From Dipteris shenzhenensis (lineage: Eukaryota; Polypodiophyta; Polypodiopsida; Gleicheniales): 64,000 bases of DNA. The stretch lies in NCBI GenBank assembly GCA_047967505.1, contig CM106538.1, one strand, 5' to 3'. Made by a program: the position numbers and the translations under genes. The stretch's first letter is position 1, and every line of letters begins with the position of its first letter. Shown here in pieces: positions 56,021 through 64,000 of this stretch. The notes beneath the pieces were generated by a model. The model was not told the DNA's origin and searched no databases. It saw nothing but the letters and a program-made list of their open reading frames with translations.

Positions 56021-56655
56021 ATGTCACTTCTCGACGCGTTTAAGGAATTGGTGCCTGTTCCTCCGCACCTTACGGCTACCAATGCACGAGATGTATTCCT
56101 TGATCTTCATGTTGACCTTCAACGGCTGATTGTCCAGTGCATTATTGATGGTGATGACGGGTGGAATGACACACCGTGGATGATTCAGGGTGACGAACTA
56201 CTGATACGCTGGGAGAATTTTGACTTTACTTCTACTCATTGTGCGGTGATCGAACTACTTGCTGCTTCAGAGGTAATCAAAACAGTTTCCTTCTTCGAAG
56301 GGTGGGATGTTCCCCAAGCTTGGGGGGAGATTTGGCACATCTGCTTGTTGATTCCTGTGGAAAAGCTCGTCCTGAATGGTCATTTCACAATCTCATTACA
56401 AAGGTTTCTAGGCCTTGGCTATGGTTGGTAATGTTTCGACCAAGGAATCCATTTGTACCTAATCAGCCTTTTGTGCCTCATTTTGAGCTTCAAATTGTAA
56501 TTCTTTTTGGGCTTAAGATAAACTATCAACAAAGAATTGCAAGTTTATTTGGTGCTGAACGTTTGGCTCAAGTGTTGAATTCTCCCCACCCTCTCCTCCT
56601 ACCTATCTTGGACTACCGAGAAACTTGGGATGTCCGAATTCTCGTCTTGGTGTGA
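56021..56655 (+). CDS. Tat 5' ORF A/B, unknown protein, -1 shift at G6
   Basis: Two overlapping frames seem to make one protein. Frame A begins at an ATG (MSLLDAFKELVPVPPHL) at 56021 and reads sensibly to VPQAWG near 56325. There a G6 run (56322-56327) allows a move of -1 into frame B, which continues DLAHLLVDSCGKARPEW to a TGA at 56653-56655. Frame A itself would stop at 56431. The joined protein would have about 210 residues and no domain I know. Acidic, Trp-rich N-terminus. The frame B stop overlaps the ATG of the next ORF as TGATG. Whether the shift is programmed or a mutation cannot be told from one copy. Confidence 0.5.
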
Positions 56656-57119
56656 TGACATCTTGGATTCTTCAATTTGATGGAGCTTACAAACCTTCGA
56701 CCAAGGCGGCTGGCGTGGGTGTGAAGCTCACTTCACCGAGTGGTGAGGAGTTTTGTTACAGCAAGTCTTCGCCCGCAAGTACTTGCAATCAAGCTGAGTA
56801 CTCGGCGCTCATTTTTGGGCTACAAAAGGCACAAGAACATCATGCCAAGCAATTGGAGGTGCAAGGAGATTCTCAACTAGTGTGTGAACAAGTTAGTGGA
56901 AGGTGGAAGGTGCGGAGCAAAGGCTTGGTTCCACGACATCAACAAGCCTTGGAACTTTGCAACCAATTTGAAGAGGTAAAAATTCAGCATATCCCTCGAG
57001 CTCGAAATCTTGTTGCTGATTTCTTGGCACGTGAAGCTTGTGTTTCAATCACGCATGACGCGAGTGGATGCGCCACCCCAATCAAGCCGCAAGCCACGAA
57101 GGAGGGTGATCGTTTGTAA
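56655..57119 (+). CDS. Plant-type (RVT_3, archaeal-like) RNase H ORF
   Basis: This 154-codon ORF lies upstream of gag. It is a complete RNase H of the RVT_3 kind: ILQFDGAYKPSTKAAGVGV (first Asp, D9), CNQAEYSALIFGL (E48), EVQGDSQLVCEQVSGRW (D72) and IQHIPRARNLVADFLA (D122). The spacing of the four acids is close to that of bacterial RNase HI. Such enzymes cut the RNA of RNA-DNA hybrids during reverse transcription. Related extra RNase H domains are known in Tat elements, but inside pol. An ATG directly at TGATG (overlapping the previous stop) gives the start; an upstream frame continues to 56625 without ATG. Intact catalytic residues imply activity. Confidence 0.88.
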   Translation: MTSWILQFDGAYKPSTKAAGVGVKLTSPSGEEFCYSKSSPASTCNQAEYSALIFGLQKAQEHHAKQLEVQGDSQLVCEQVSGRWKVRSKGLVPRHQQALELCNQFEEVKIQHIPRARNLVADFLAREACVSITHDASGCATPIKPQATKEGDRL

Positions 57120-57255
57120 GGAATGCAAAGGTTGTGGTCATCATGAAACTAAGTGTTGGGCCTACTTGATACGAGTTCACCGACTTTGGCAGACCATCAG
57201 GAGGGTTCTCAAGGACATTGCTCAAAAGAAGGATGCCAGACCGCACACCCCTTGA
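57100..57255 (+). CDS. Tat 5' ORF D, CCHC knuckle segment
   Basis: In the frame +1 relative to the RNase H ORF, and overlapping its end, lies RKPRRRVIVCKECKGCGHHE followed by TKCW: a CCHC knuckle CX2CX4HX4C at 57115-57156 preceded by basic residues. Then follows VHRLWQTIRRVLKDIAQKK up to a TGA at 57255. It has no ATG of its own where expected; it looks like the continuation of the RNase H protein after a +1 shift between about 57025 and 57115. A second knuckle outside gag would be an RNA-binding module for this 5' protein. Confidence 0.55.
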   Translation, partial: RRVIVCKECKGCGHHETKCWAYLIRVHRLWQTIRRVLKDIAQKKDARPHTP

Positions 57256-57397
57256 AGAAATAGAATGGCGACTACAAGAACTGGAAGAAGCTGAAGGTGA
57301 TGTGCAAGCTCTCCAACTGTTGACATTTGTCATGGCATTCTTGTTTGCCTTGATGAACAACCTCATGCGACGCCGCACCTCTAACACTCGCGTGTAA
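57233..57397 (+). CDS. Small ORF, coiled coil plus transmembrane segment
   Basis: It starts at an ATG inside the end of the knuckle frame (overlap of 23 bases, +1 frame) and codes for 54 residues. A charged helix LEEIEWRLQELEEAEGDVQA is followed by LLTFVMAFLFALMNNL, a likely membrane-spanning or amphipathic helix, and a basic tail RRRTSNTRV. Either a stand-alone micro-protein or the C-terminal end of the RNase H/knuckle protein after another +1 shift. The TAA stop overlaps a new ATG as TAATG. Confidence 0.5.
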   Translation: MPDRTPLEEIEWRLQELEEAEGDVQALQLLTFVMAFLFALMNNLMRRRTSNTRV

Positions 57398-57413
57398 TGA
57401 TCAGAGTGATATC

Positions 57414-57584
57414 ATGAGGATTGGTCCTTTTAAGATAGTCTATGTGCTATTCTATGCTGAAGATTCTTCTCGTATAATATTTCACACTACACCAGTGACA
57501 CCCTACCCTGCCTATGTGTGCTTTTTGGATGTATCTTCACCCGATTTTCAGTTCAAGCTTCCTCTTACTATTGTTCGTCCATAG
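57414..57584 (+). CDS. Small ORF F directly before gag, unknown
   Basis: An ATG at 57414 opens 56 codons (MRIGPFKIVYVLFYAEDSS to LPLTIVRP) and ends with TAG 28 bases before the gag ATG. Hydrophobic beta-rich pattern, Pro- and Tyr-rich middle. No known domain. It may be a leader peptide or the end of a larger broken ORF. Confidence 0.35.
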   Translation: MRIGPFKIVYVLFYAEDSSRIIFHTTPVTPYPAYVCFLDVSSPDFQFKLPLTIVRP

Positions 57585-57612
57585 ATAAGCCACTCTTTTC
57601 CATCTTCCAAGC

Positions 57613-60600
57613 ATGGCTGACATTCCCGTGTTTTGTGGACGGGTAGAAGAAAATCCAAATGAGTATCTTGTGGCTTTCAAACGCCATTGTGTCTCTCTCA
57701 ACTTTCTTACTGAAGACAGATGGCTATTGGTTCTCCCCACATTTCTAGAAGGTTTGGCTCAAGTGTGGTATGAGAAGCAAACCGAAGATGTTCGCCAAAG
57801 CTGGCCAAGGTTGACAGCAGCAATGATTGAGTATTTCGGCAAAGAAGAGGAGCCGGAGAATGTGTACCTGCAGGTGGCAAATTTGAAGCAGTCAGAAGGT
57901 GAGACGGCGCGTCGATATGTGGATCGAGCGGCCGTGCTCCTGGACCGTTTGATTGCCACACAGGAGGACAATGCCGGATTTCGAGCTGGAATGACTCAGC
58001 ATGTGCTGGGCTACCTTGTAGCAGGAGCGAGTGATGAATTCCGCCTCAAGCTTAAATGGGAGAATCCAGAAACTATGGTGCTAGCACATGAAATTTCTCA
58101 AAAGTTTGACAAAGTTCAGTCTGACCCCGCTTCAAAGAAGACGATTGTCCCTCCGCATCCCCCTCCATTCCTGCAACAACAACCTGGGGGGTCTAACTCA
58201 GGGGCATACCCCCACCCCTCAGGGATGTATCCACCGCCTCCACCTCAGATGTATGGTCCTCCCTTAGCTGCTTACCCTCAACAAGGTGGATATCCTCATC
58301 CTCCGCCTCGAAGATTTCCCCAGCCTCGCCCACGAGCCCCCCTCCTCTCTACTCCCGTGGCCCCTCCAACTAAAGAGGCCCCCCCTGCAACAGAACCTGG
58401 AGTCAATGACCTAGCCAAGGCCCTGAATGATCTTCGGCTTGAGATGGTGGGCATCAGAAATCAAGCCAACCGCCCTCCAAGAGATCGTGCTAATGTTGTA
58501 TGCTACGAATGCCACCAGAAGGGTCATTATCGCACAGAATGCCCCAATATTCCAAGGGTGAATCTTCTAAGTGAGTCGGGCACTGAGGATTCTGATGTGG
58601 AGATCCTTGATCTCAGGAAAAGAACTCGTGCTACCTCGGACCCCTCTCTAAACCGTGGACTGGGCCGCCCCAGGAAGAAGGTGTCCTTCTCAGAGCCCTC
58701 AGACGCTGAGATGGCAGACCCACCAACAGAGAAGACTAAAAGATCTCGCAGGAGTAAGTGGTCACCCTCGGATTTTCCCATCGGCTCAGGGCAAGAGGAC
58801 TATTCGGTCGTTCAAGACCTTGCTCATCGTTCTTTGAGCATCACACTCCCTCAACTAATAGCATTAAGTCCTAAGGTGAGACGTGAGCTGCAGCAAGGTC
58901 TCTCAACAAGGAAGAGTAAGAAAAAGGGAAAGGTACGAGAGGTATCTTCTATCTCTGAAGAAATTGATCGGCACCCACACACAGTAGATGTCATCATAGA
59001 TAATTGCCGTGTCAAAAATGTGTGTGTTGATGGGGGAGCTGCATGTAATATCATGGTGCCCCGCATCATGAAGAAATTGAATTTGAAATGTACAAGGCGT
59101 TCCTCCACTCGAATCAAGGTAGCAGATGGTCGACGACTCGCCACCATGGGAGTCATTGAGGATTTGCCCATCACTGTCAATGGGCTGACCACCACTGTCA
59201 ATTTCTATGTAGTGGACATTGAAGATACAGGCAGAAGTTACCCTGCCATACTCGGGAGACCATGGTTGAGAAAAAGTGATGCAGTCAGCTATTGGAAGAC
59301 AGGACACATGTCTTTTGGTGCTTCCAAGGAGAAAATCCCTGTGCAACCTGGTGCTATGGAACCGGAAGAAGAAGAGGAACATGATAGTGATACTCTCTCA
59401 TCTTCAGTGTCTGAGTCCATGGAAGAATCAGACGGGGGGGAGGAATTCACAGAGGAGGAAGTTTACATGATGGGGGTGTCTCCGACCCTGCCACCTGTAG
59501 AAAAGATAACAGCTAGTCCTCAACAGCTCGAATCAATGCTTTCTCCAGACCTCACTCCAGGTGAGAAAGATGAGTTTCTTGAAATGTTCAAAGATTTCCC
59601 TGACCTCTTTGCAACTAGCTACCACCACCTTCGCCATGTGACTGCCATAGAGCACAAGATAGAGCTAAAGCCTGATGCAAAGCCTGTGGCTCAGAAGTAT
59701 CGGAGATTAGGGCCCCTACAGACCGACGCCTTGCGATCAGAGTTGCAGAAGCTTGTAGAGGCTGGGTTTATTGTTCCGGTTCACAATACTGAATGGGTTT
59801 CACCAGTGGTAGTCATCCCAAAGAAAAACAACAAGTGGCAGGTCTGCATCGACTATAAGAAGCTCAATGCTGCCACCAAGAGGGATCATCATCCTTTACC
59901 CTTTCAAGACCTCATTCTTGAGAAGGTAAGTGGACATGAGATGTATACTTTCTGTGGTGGTTACTCTGGGTTTTATCAAATCAGAATTGCCGAGGAAGAT
60001 GTGCTTAAAACCACATTTGCCACACCCTGGGGGACATTTGCATTCAAAGTAATGCCATTTGGCCTCACCAATGCTCCTGCCACCTTTCAAAGATTCATGC
60101 AGATGGTGTTTGCTCCTTATTTGGGGGATTTCTTGGAGGTGTTTTTAGATGATTTCTGTATATTCTCATCACGTAAGGAGCACATCATGAAGGTTAGATT
60201 GGCATTCCAAAGGGTTAATGATGCAAACGGTAGTCTCAACCCTGAGAAATGCACCATTGGAGCCACTCAAGGGAGGTTATTGGGACATGTTGTCTCATCT
60301 GAGGGCATCAAGCCTGACCCCGAGAAGGTAGAAGCCATCCTCAAGCTCTCCCCACCTACAACCAAACGTCAGGTACGCTCATTTGTCAATCTAGCAGGAT
60401 ACTATCGCCGCTTCATTGATCAGTATGCTGCTTTGACACGGCCCATGACTATGCTATTAAAAGATGGGGTTGATTTCTCTTGGAATGAGGATTGTGATCA
60501 TGGGTTTGCACAAATCAAGAATGCTCTGGCTTCAGAACCCATTCTACGCAATCCAGACTGGTCAAAGACCTTCTATATCAATCCTGGGTTTGGAGAACAC

Positions 60601-62301
60601 ACTCTGGCAGGTATTCTTCTCCAGCAAGGGGAGGATCGGTTCATGTATCCCGTTCGATTTGCTTCTCGACAATTGCTCGACACCGAGCGATGCTATTCAG
60701 AGGCCGACAAGCATGCCTTGTCTTTGGTGTTTTGCATTGAGAAATTTAAGCATTATGTGGCTGGAAGGTCCTTCTTTATACTCACTGACACTGGTCTTGC
60801 AAAGCAGGTTCTTCAATCACCAAATCCCATGGGCCGGTTGGCCAAATGGTTGGCGGTTCTACAAGAATATGATTTTTCTTTCAAAATTGTAAAAGGGGGT
60901 TGTTCCAACTTGAAGAATGCTTTGATTGATTTAGAGGAGTGCCTTGATGTAACCCTGGTAGCAGCCATAGAAGTTGGGGATCCTTGGTATGGTGGTATAT
61001 ATAAGTTTTTGACCGCTTTCTCCTTTCCTTCAGAAAGTACAAGCTATGAGAGAAAGAAGATCCGCAGAGATAGTAGGCGCTACACCCTCCTTGATGGGGT
61101 GTTGTACCGTCAAGGCATGGATGGGGTACTCAGACGGGCCATTGATGCAGATGAAGTGCCTAAGGTATTGAAGCATTATCATGATGGGTTTTGTGGAGGC
61201 CACTATGCCAGTGACTATACAGCTAAGAAGATTTTACATGCTGGATACTATTGGCCGACATTGTTCAAGGATGTCACTTTGTATTGCAAAACCTGTGAAC
61301 CATGTCAATTCTTTGGTAGGAAGGATTTGCGTCCCGGGCAACATCACCCAGTGATGTCCATCCATCCGTTTCAGAAGTGGGGAATAGATTTTGTCGGGCC
61401 CTTGCCCATGACTGCCCGCAAAAAGAAGTATCTTTTGGTAGCCACTCAGTATGTCACTAAGTGGGCTGAAGCTATCGCTCTCTCTGCTGCAAATGGCAAG
61501 GCAGTTTCAAGTTTCATATTCGAACGTATCTGCACAAGGTTTGGGACACCCATGGAGATAGTCTCTGACCATGGGAGTCCATTCTTAAATGAAGCAGTGG
61601 AGTTACTCATGGATCGCATGGGCATTGATCATCACACTTCTAGCATCTATTATCCAGCATCCATGGGTCAAACAGAGTGGACCAATGGCCTCCTCTGTAA
61701 AACCATAGGAAAAATGGCCGCAGGAAATAGGAGCCAATGGGATCAGAAGGTCACTGAAGCAGTGTGGGCTTACAACATCACTCATAAAACATCTACAGGT
61801 CACACCCCTTTTGAGTTGGTGTATGGTACTGAGGCAGTTTTACCACTTGAGATAGAGATTCCAGCCTTGAGATTGGCGCAAGAACAGAGGATGACAGAAG
61901 ATGAACATGTAGAGGCCAGATTGGTACAACTTGAGAAGTTAGATGAGACCCGACGCCTTGCACTACATCAAACAGAGATCCAAAAGAATCGACAAAAGGC
62001 CCGATTGGATGCTAAGATTCGCAAGGGATGGGTAAGACACTTTGCTGAGGGGGATGTTGTGCTATGCTTTGATAACAGATTGGACCACCAAATGGATAAG
62101 AAGTTTCTGCCACTGTGGGCTGGTCCATACAAAGTCATCAAAGAACGTAGCAATGGTTCTGTACAAGTTCAGGAGCTGCATGAACCATATGGCAAGAAGG
62201 TGATCAACAAGCGCTACCTCAAGCCTTTCTTTGTGCGTGATGGTCCCAGGCATGGAAATGCGGTGCATTCCCTGCCTGGGGGGGGGAACTGTTATGGATA
62301 A
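57613..62301 (+). CDS. Tat element Gag-Pol polyprotein, 1562 aa, intact
   Basis: The start ATG has a good context (AAGCATGGCT). Order: Retrotrans_gag (residues about 1-180), Pro-rich region, CCHC knuckle 297-310 (CYECHQKGHYRTEC), protease with D473 (VDGGAACNIM), RT with the polymerase pair D846 D847 in FLDDF, RNase H (about 985-1110), then integrase. Integrase has the zinc pairs H1188/H1197 and C1228/C1231 and the catalytic D1259, D1319, E1355 (35 residues between the last two). No chromodomain follows. The pol RNase H is degraded: no Asp in FYINPGFGEHTLAG, Glu changed to D1032 and last Asp changed to N1102 (LKNAL), with only D1059 kept. The stop codon lies 10-12 bases inside the 3' LTR. Confidence 0.95.
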   Translation: MADIPVFCGRVEENPNEYLVAFKRHCVSLNFLTEDRWLLVLPTFLEGLAQVWYEKQTEDVRQSWPRLTAAMIEYFGKEEEPENVYLQVANLKQSEGETARRYVDRAAVLLDRLIATQEDNAGFRAGMTQHVLGYLVAGASDEFRLKLKWENPETMVLAHEISQKFDKVQSDPASKKTIVPPHPPPFLQQQPGGSNSGAYPHPSGMYPPPPPQMYGPPLAAYPQQGGYPHPPPRRFPQPRPRAPLLSTPVAPPTKEAPPATEPGVNDLAKALNDLRLEMVGIRNQANRPPRDRANVVCYECHQKGHYRTECPNIPRVNLLSESGTEDSDVEILDLRKRTRATSDPSLNRGLGRPRKKVSFSEPSDAEMADPPTEKTKRSRRSKWSPSDFPIGSGQEDYSVVQDLAHRSLSITLPQLIALSPKVRRELQQGLSTRKSKKKGKVREVSSISEEIDRHPHTVDVIIDNCRVKNVCVDGGAACNIMVPRIMKKLNLKCTRRSSTRIKVADGRRLATMGVIEDLPITVNGLTTTVNFYVVDIEDTGRSYPAILGRPWLRKSDAVSYWKTGHMSFGASKEKIPVQPGAMEPEEEEEHDSDTLSSSVSESMEESDGGEEFTEEEVYMMGVSPTLPPVEKITASPQQLESMLSPDLTPGEKDEFLEMFKDFPDLFATSYHHLRHVTAIEHKIELKPDAKPVAQKYRRLGPLQTDALRSELQKLVEAGFIVPVHNTEWVSPVVVIPKKNNKWQVCIDYKKLNAATKRDHHPLPFQDLILEKVSGHEMYTFCGGYSGFYQIRIAEEDVLKTTFATPWGTFAFKVMPFGLTNAPATFQRFMQMVFAPYLGDFLEVFLDDFCIFSSRKEHIMKVRLAFQRVNDANGSLNPEKCTIGATQGRLLGHVVSSEGIKPDPEKVEAILKLSPPTTKRQVRSFVNLAGYYRRFIDQYAALTRPMTMLLKDGVDFSWNEDCDHGFAQIKNALASEPILRNPDWSKTFYINPGFGEHTLAGILLQQGEDRFMYPVRFASRQLLDTERCYSEADKHALSLVFCIEKFKHYVAGRSFFILTDTGLAKQVLQSPNPMGRLAKWLAVLQEYDFSFKIVKGGCSNLKNALIDLEECLDVTLVAAIEVGDPWYGGIYKFLTAFSFPSESTSYERKKIRRDSRRYTLLDGVLYRQGMDGVLRRAIDADEVPKVLKHYHDGFCGGHYASDYTAKKILHAGYYWPTLFKDVTLYCKTCEPCQFFGRKDLRPGQHHPVMSIHPFQKWGIDFVGPLPMTARKKKYLLVATQYVTKWAEAIALSAANGKAVSSFIFERICTRFGTPMEIVSDHGSPFLNEAVELLMDRMGIDHHTSSIYYPASMGQTEWTNGLLCKTIGKMAAGNRSQWDQKVTEAVWAYNITHKTSTGHTPFELVYGTEAVLPLEIEIPALRLAQEQRMTEDEHVEARLVQLEKLDETRRLALHQTEIQKNRQKARLDAKIRKGWVRHFAEGDVVLCFDNRLDHQMDKKFLPLWAGPYKVIKERSNGSVQVQELHEPYGKKVINKRYLKPFFVRDGPRHGNAVHSLPGGGNCYG
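62278..62289 (+). other. Tat polypurine tract, overlapping the pol ORF
   Basis: Nine G followed by AAC, directly before the 3' LTR. The same bases code for the last Gly-Gly-Gly-Asn of the polyprotein, so coding and priming functions overlap. Confidence 0.75.
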
Positions 62302-63279
62302 AATTGTCTAAGGAAAAAGGCATTAATGTGTATGTGTGTTTGTATATGTGGCAATAGTATAATCAAATATGGTGTGCATAGGGCCCAAGGTTGAGGTGGC
62401 AAGGCATGACCATGTGCCACCCTTCCATGTAAGAGGACCCATAAGGTGTGTTGTACATAATCCATAATAGTAATATTATAAAATGCAAGGTGGCATGGCT
62501 CCTCCATGTGCCACCCCTCCACCTAGGATGCAATAATTGAGATAAGGCTCAAAGTCCAAGGGAGAAGCAATATAAAATGGGTGGAGATGGCTATTATATT
62601 GAGTTATTCCCTCCATATGGGATAGGCCCATGTGGGGGAGGTATAGAAGGACAAAGAGAGCTAGTTAAATAATAGGGAAAGTAGGACGAGGTGGCAAGAT
62701 TCCTTGTGCCAACCCTCCACTTGTCCTCCTAGAGGTTTGGACCTATTATAAAATTGGAAGAGACCTAGGAAGTATCATAGACTTGAGATAAGGGGCTTGA
62801 TTTATGCGGAAAATTGAGGCAAAGGGTTGTCGCATACAATTGAGAGTGCGTACCCACCTAGCCCACATGGGAGACTTTTCCACACACACCATGCATGTGG
62901 GAGGATACATTAATGTGGAGAGACCCCCTCTTTTGGCTATAAAAGGAAGGGGCAATTCCTTGATGGGACACGCTCATTCTTGTAAAGCCACCTAGCTAGT
63001 ATTTTGATATTTCCCTCTCATCCCTCCTTTCCAATAAAGTATGGTTCACTTCCCTTGATGTCTACATCTCAACATTCCTCTTCCTATCATGTACTTGCTT
63101 CTCTTCCCACACTCCCTTTCCCCTTGTGTCATAGTCTCCCTTTTCCTTCCCTCCATTTCTAATTCCTTATTCACCCCTATGACATCCCTTCGCCCTCGTG
63201 ATCTCCTTTTCTCTATGGCCTTTGAGCGTCGCCATACTTAGTCTCTAGCTTTTGGTCTCGGTTTCTTTTCCGGCTAAAA
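62290..63279 (+). repeat. Tat element 3' LTR, 990 bp
   Basis: Same length as the 5' LTR, with about three substitutions by hand alignment (near 62580, 62740 and 62835). TATAAAAG at 62938-62945 and AATAAA at 63033-63038 are kept. Confidence 0.95.
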
Positions 63280-63283
63280 ATAC
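63280..63283. repeat. Target-site duplication of Tat element, right
   Basis: ATAC immediately after the 3' LTR, matching 54346-54349. Confidence 0.6.
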
Positions 63284-63289
63284 ACATTC

Positions 63290-64000
63290 CTATGTGTTGA
63301 AGTTTTCTTCCATGCCGTGGAAAGGGTTATCCTTTATAATAATCTCAAAATCCATCTGGCAGGCTTGGGCAATCATTGCCAGTGTATAATCCTCCCTCAA
63401 GTCAAATATTTCTTGAATGTCATGAAGAAGAATATACTCCATACCTCCAATTTGGAAAGAGGAAATCAATAGCACATCATGGGCTACACCTTTCAATGTC
63501 AGGGCTTCAATACTTACTAGTCGGTCAAGTGTGTTTGACGTTAGTGCCACAAGGTCCAATGCAGCAGCTTCATCTCTCTCCTTGACTACATTTCTCACCT
63601 CCTCTTCATCCTTCTTCTCTGCTACTTTCCCCTCCTCTTGGAGTTTCTCTTTATTTTATTGTTTTGGCGATCCCAAGGCCTCTCTTCCACTTCCTCCTCC
63701 TCTTTCATCTCCAAGTATTGTTCAATGTCAATGTGGTGATAGTTTAGGTACAGTAAAAATAACAAACATTCCTCCATAATTTTACACTTTCTAGTGTGCA
63801 TGTTCCACTTTGCCTTAACATTCTCTGCTAAGAGGTCATATCTTTTGTGAATGAAAGACCTCAACTTGTTATCCATCACACCAAATCCTTAATGTGGATA
63901 TAATACTTATCTACAGTACAAACCCTACCCTCCCCTATGAGCTTTTGAAACACATTGCACTATTCAGTCAGAATTTCAATGTCTTGATCAATGAAATCTG
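63290..64000 (-). pseudogene. Broken minus-strand ORF of unknown family
   Basis: Two minus frames, 63598-63290 (102 codons) and 63879-63622 (85 codons), lie end to end with a frameshift between. Together they give a Lys/Glu-rich charged segment (LEMKEEEEVEERPW) followed by LDLVALTSNTLDRLVSIEAL and IQEIFDLREDYTLAMIAQA. They read like a gene, but no domain is recognised. It may be host-like or an accessory ORF of an old element, and it continues off the window end. Confidence 0.35.

Larger units (their letters stand above)
54350..63279 (+). mobile_element. Young Tat/Athila-like Ty3 element with 5' ORF set
   Basis: An 8930-bp element: LTR 54350-55339, Asp-tRNA-like PBS, a 2.2-kb leader containing several short ORFs (one an RNase H), a single gag-pol ORF 57613-62301, PPT 62278-62289 and LTR 62290-63279. 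I count about 3 differences between the 990-bp LTRs (about 99.7% identity), so insertion was recent. The protease (VDGGAACNIM), RT (FLDDF) and lack of a chromodomain place it with the non-chromoviral Tat/Athila branch. The gag-pol frame is intact over 1562 codons, so it may be autonomous, subject to the RNase H question. Confidence 0.93.

Noticed and set aside
58527-59382. Minus-strand frames of 84-159 codons within the Tat gag-pol
   Set aside because: Shadows of the intact plus-strand polyprotein with no motif of their own.
63290-64000. Continuation of the decayed minus-strand Tat/Athila-like element beyond the young insertion
   Set aside because: Attractive because both are on the minus strand, but no gag motif is visible after 63290, so not claimed.

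Overview
The window is nuclear DNA from a land plant with a large, repeat-filled genome. Evidence is a SKIP35-type plant gene exon, LTR retrotransposons primed from initiator-Met tRNA (PBS TGGTATCAGAGC), a Tat/Athila-type Ty3 element, plant L1-type LINEs and long microsatellites. A conifer- or fern-sized genome would fit, but the species cannot be fixed from sequence alone. Only one host-gene segment is convincing: the last exon of a SKIP35-like ankyrin protein at 13513-14316 (+). No upstream exon is recognisable in the 13.5 kb before it, which holds a hAT transposase relic, a decayed LINE and a chromovirus nested in that LINE.

Layout. 1-13.5 kb: poly-C tract, hAT relic, LINE copy 1 (minus) split by a complete but disabled Ty3 chromovirus (2896-10245, minus, 5-bp TSD), an LTR-like promoter block and short tandem duplications. 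13.5-14.3 kb: SKIP35 exon. 14.3-25 kb: AT-rich DNA with a foldback/minisatellite cluster (18.7-19.8 kb) and gag relics of Ty3 and Ty1 types. 25183-29546: a Copia element with both LTRs, most of gag and protease deleted, and several stops and frameshifts. 29.5-39 kb: tandem duplications, a palindromic foldback, a decayed coiled-coil ORF, a Ty3 gag relic and microsatellites. 39-45 kb: a Copia gag relic and a second, rotten copy of the same LINE family. 45.1-45.7 kb: an isolated Copia LTR with PBS and an (AG)n tract. 47.3-48 kb: a broken ORF of unknown family. 48.0-50.9 kb: a remarkable tract of degenerate TAGTACTA-based repeats whose two halves are in opposite orientation, with a small foldback in the centre. 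51.2-54.1 kb: a decayed Tat/Athila-like element (minus). 54350-63279: a young Tat/Athila-like Ty3 element (+).

The young element is the most interesting object. Its two 990-bp LTRs differ at about 3 sites and its gag-pol is one uninterrupted 1562-codon ORF. Upstream of gag it carries a chain of short, overlapping or closely spaced ORFs. One is a complete plant RVT_3/archaeal-like RNase H (D9, E48, D72, D122); others carry a CCHC knuckle and a coiled-coil/transmembrane segment. The ordinary RNase H inside pol has lost or changed three of its four catalytic acids. This suggests the 5' ORF supplies RNase H activity, in an arrangement I do not recognise from described Tat elements. All coding calls rest on reading translations by eye; no database search was possible.
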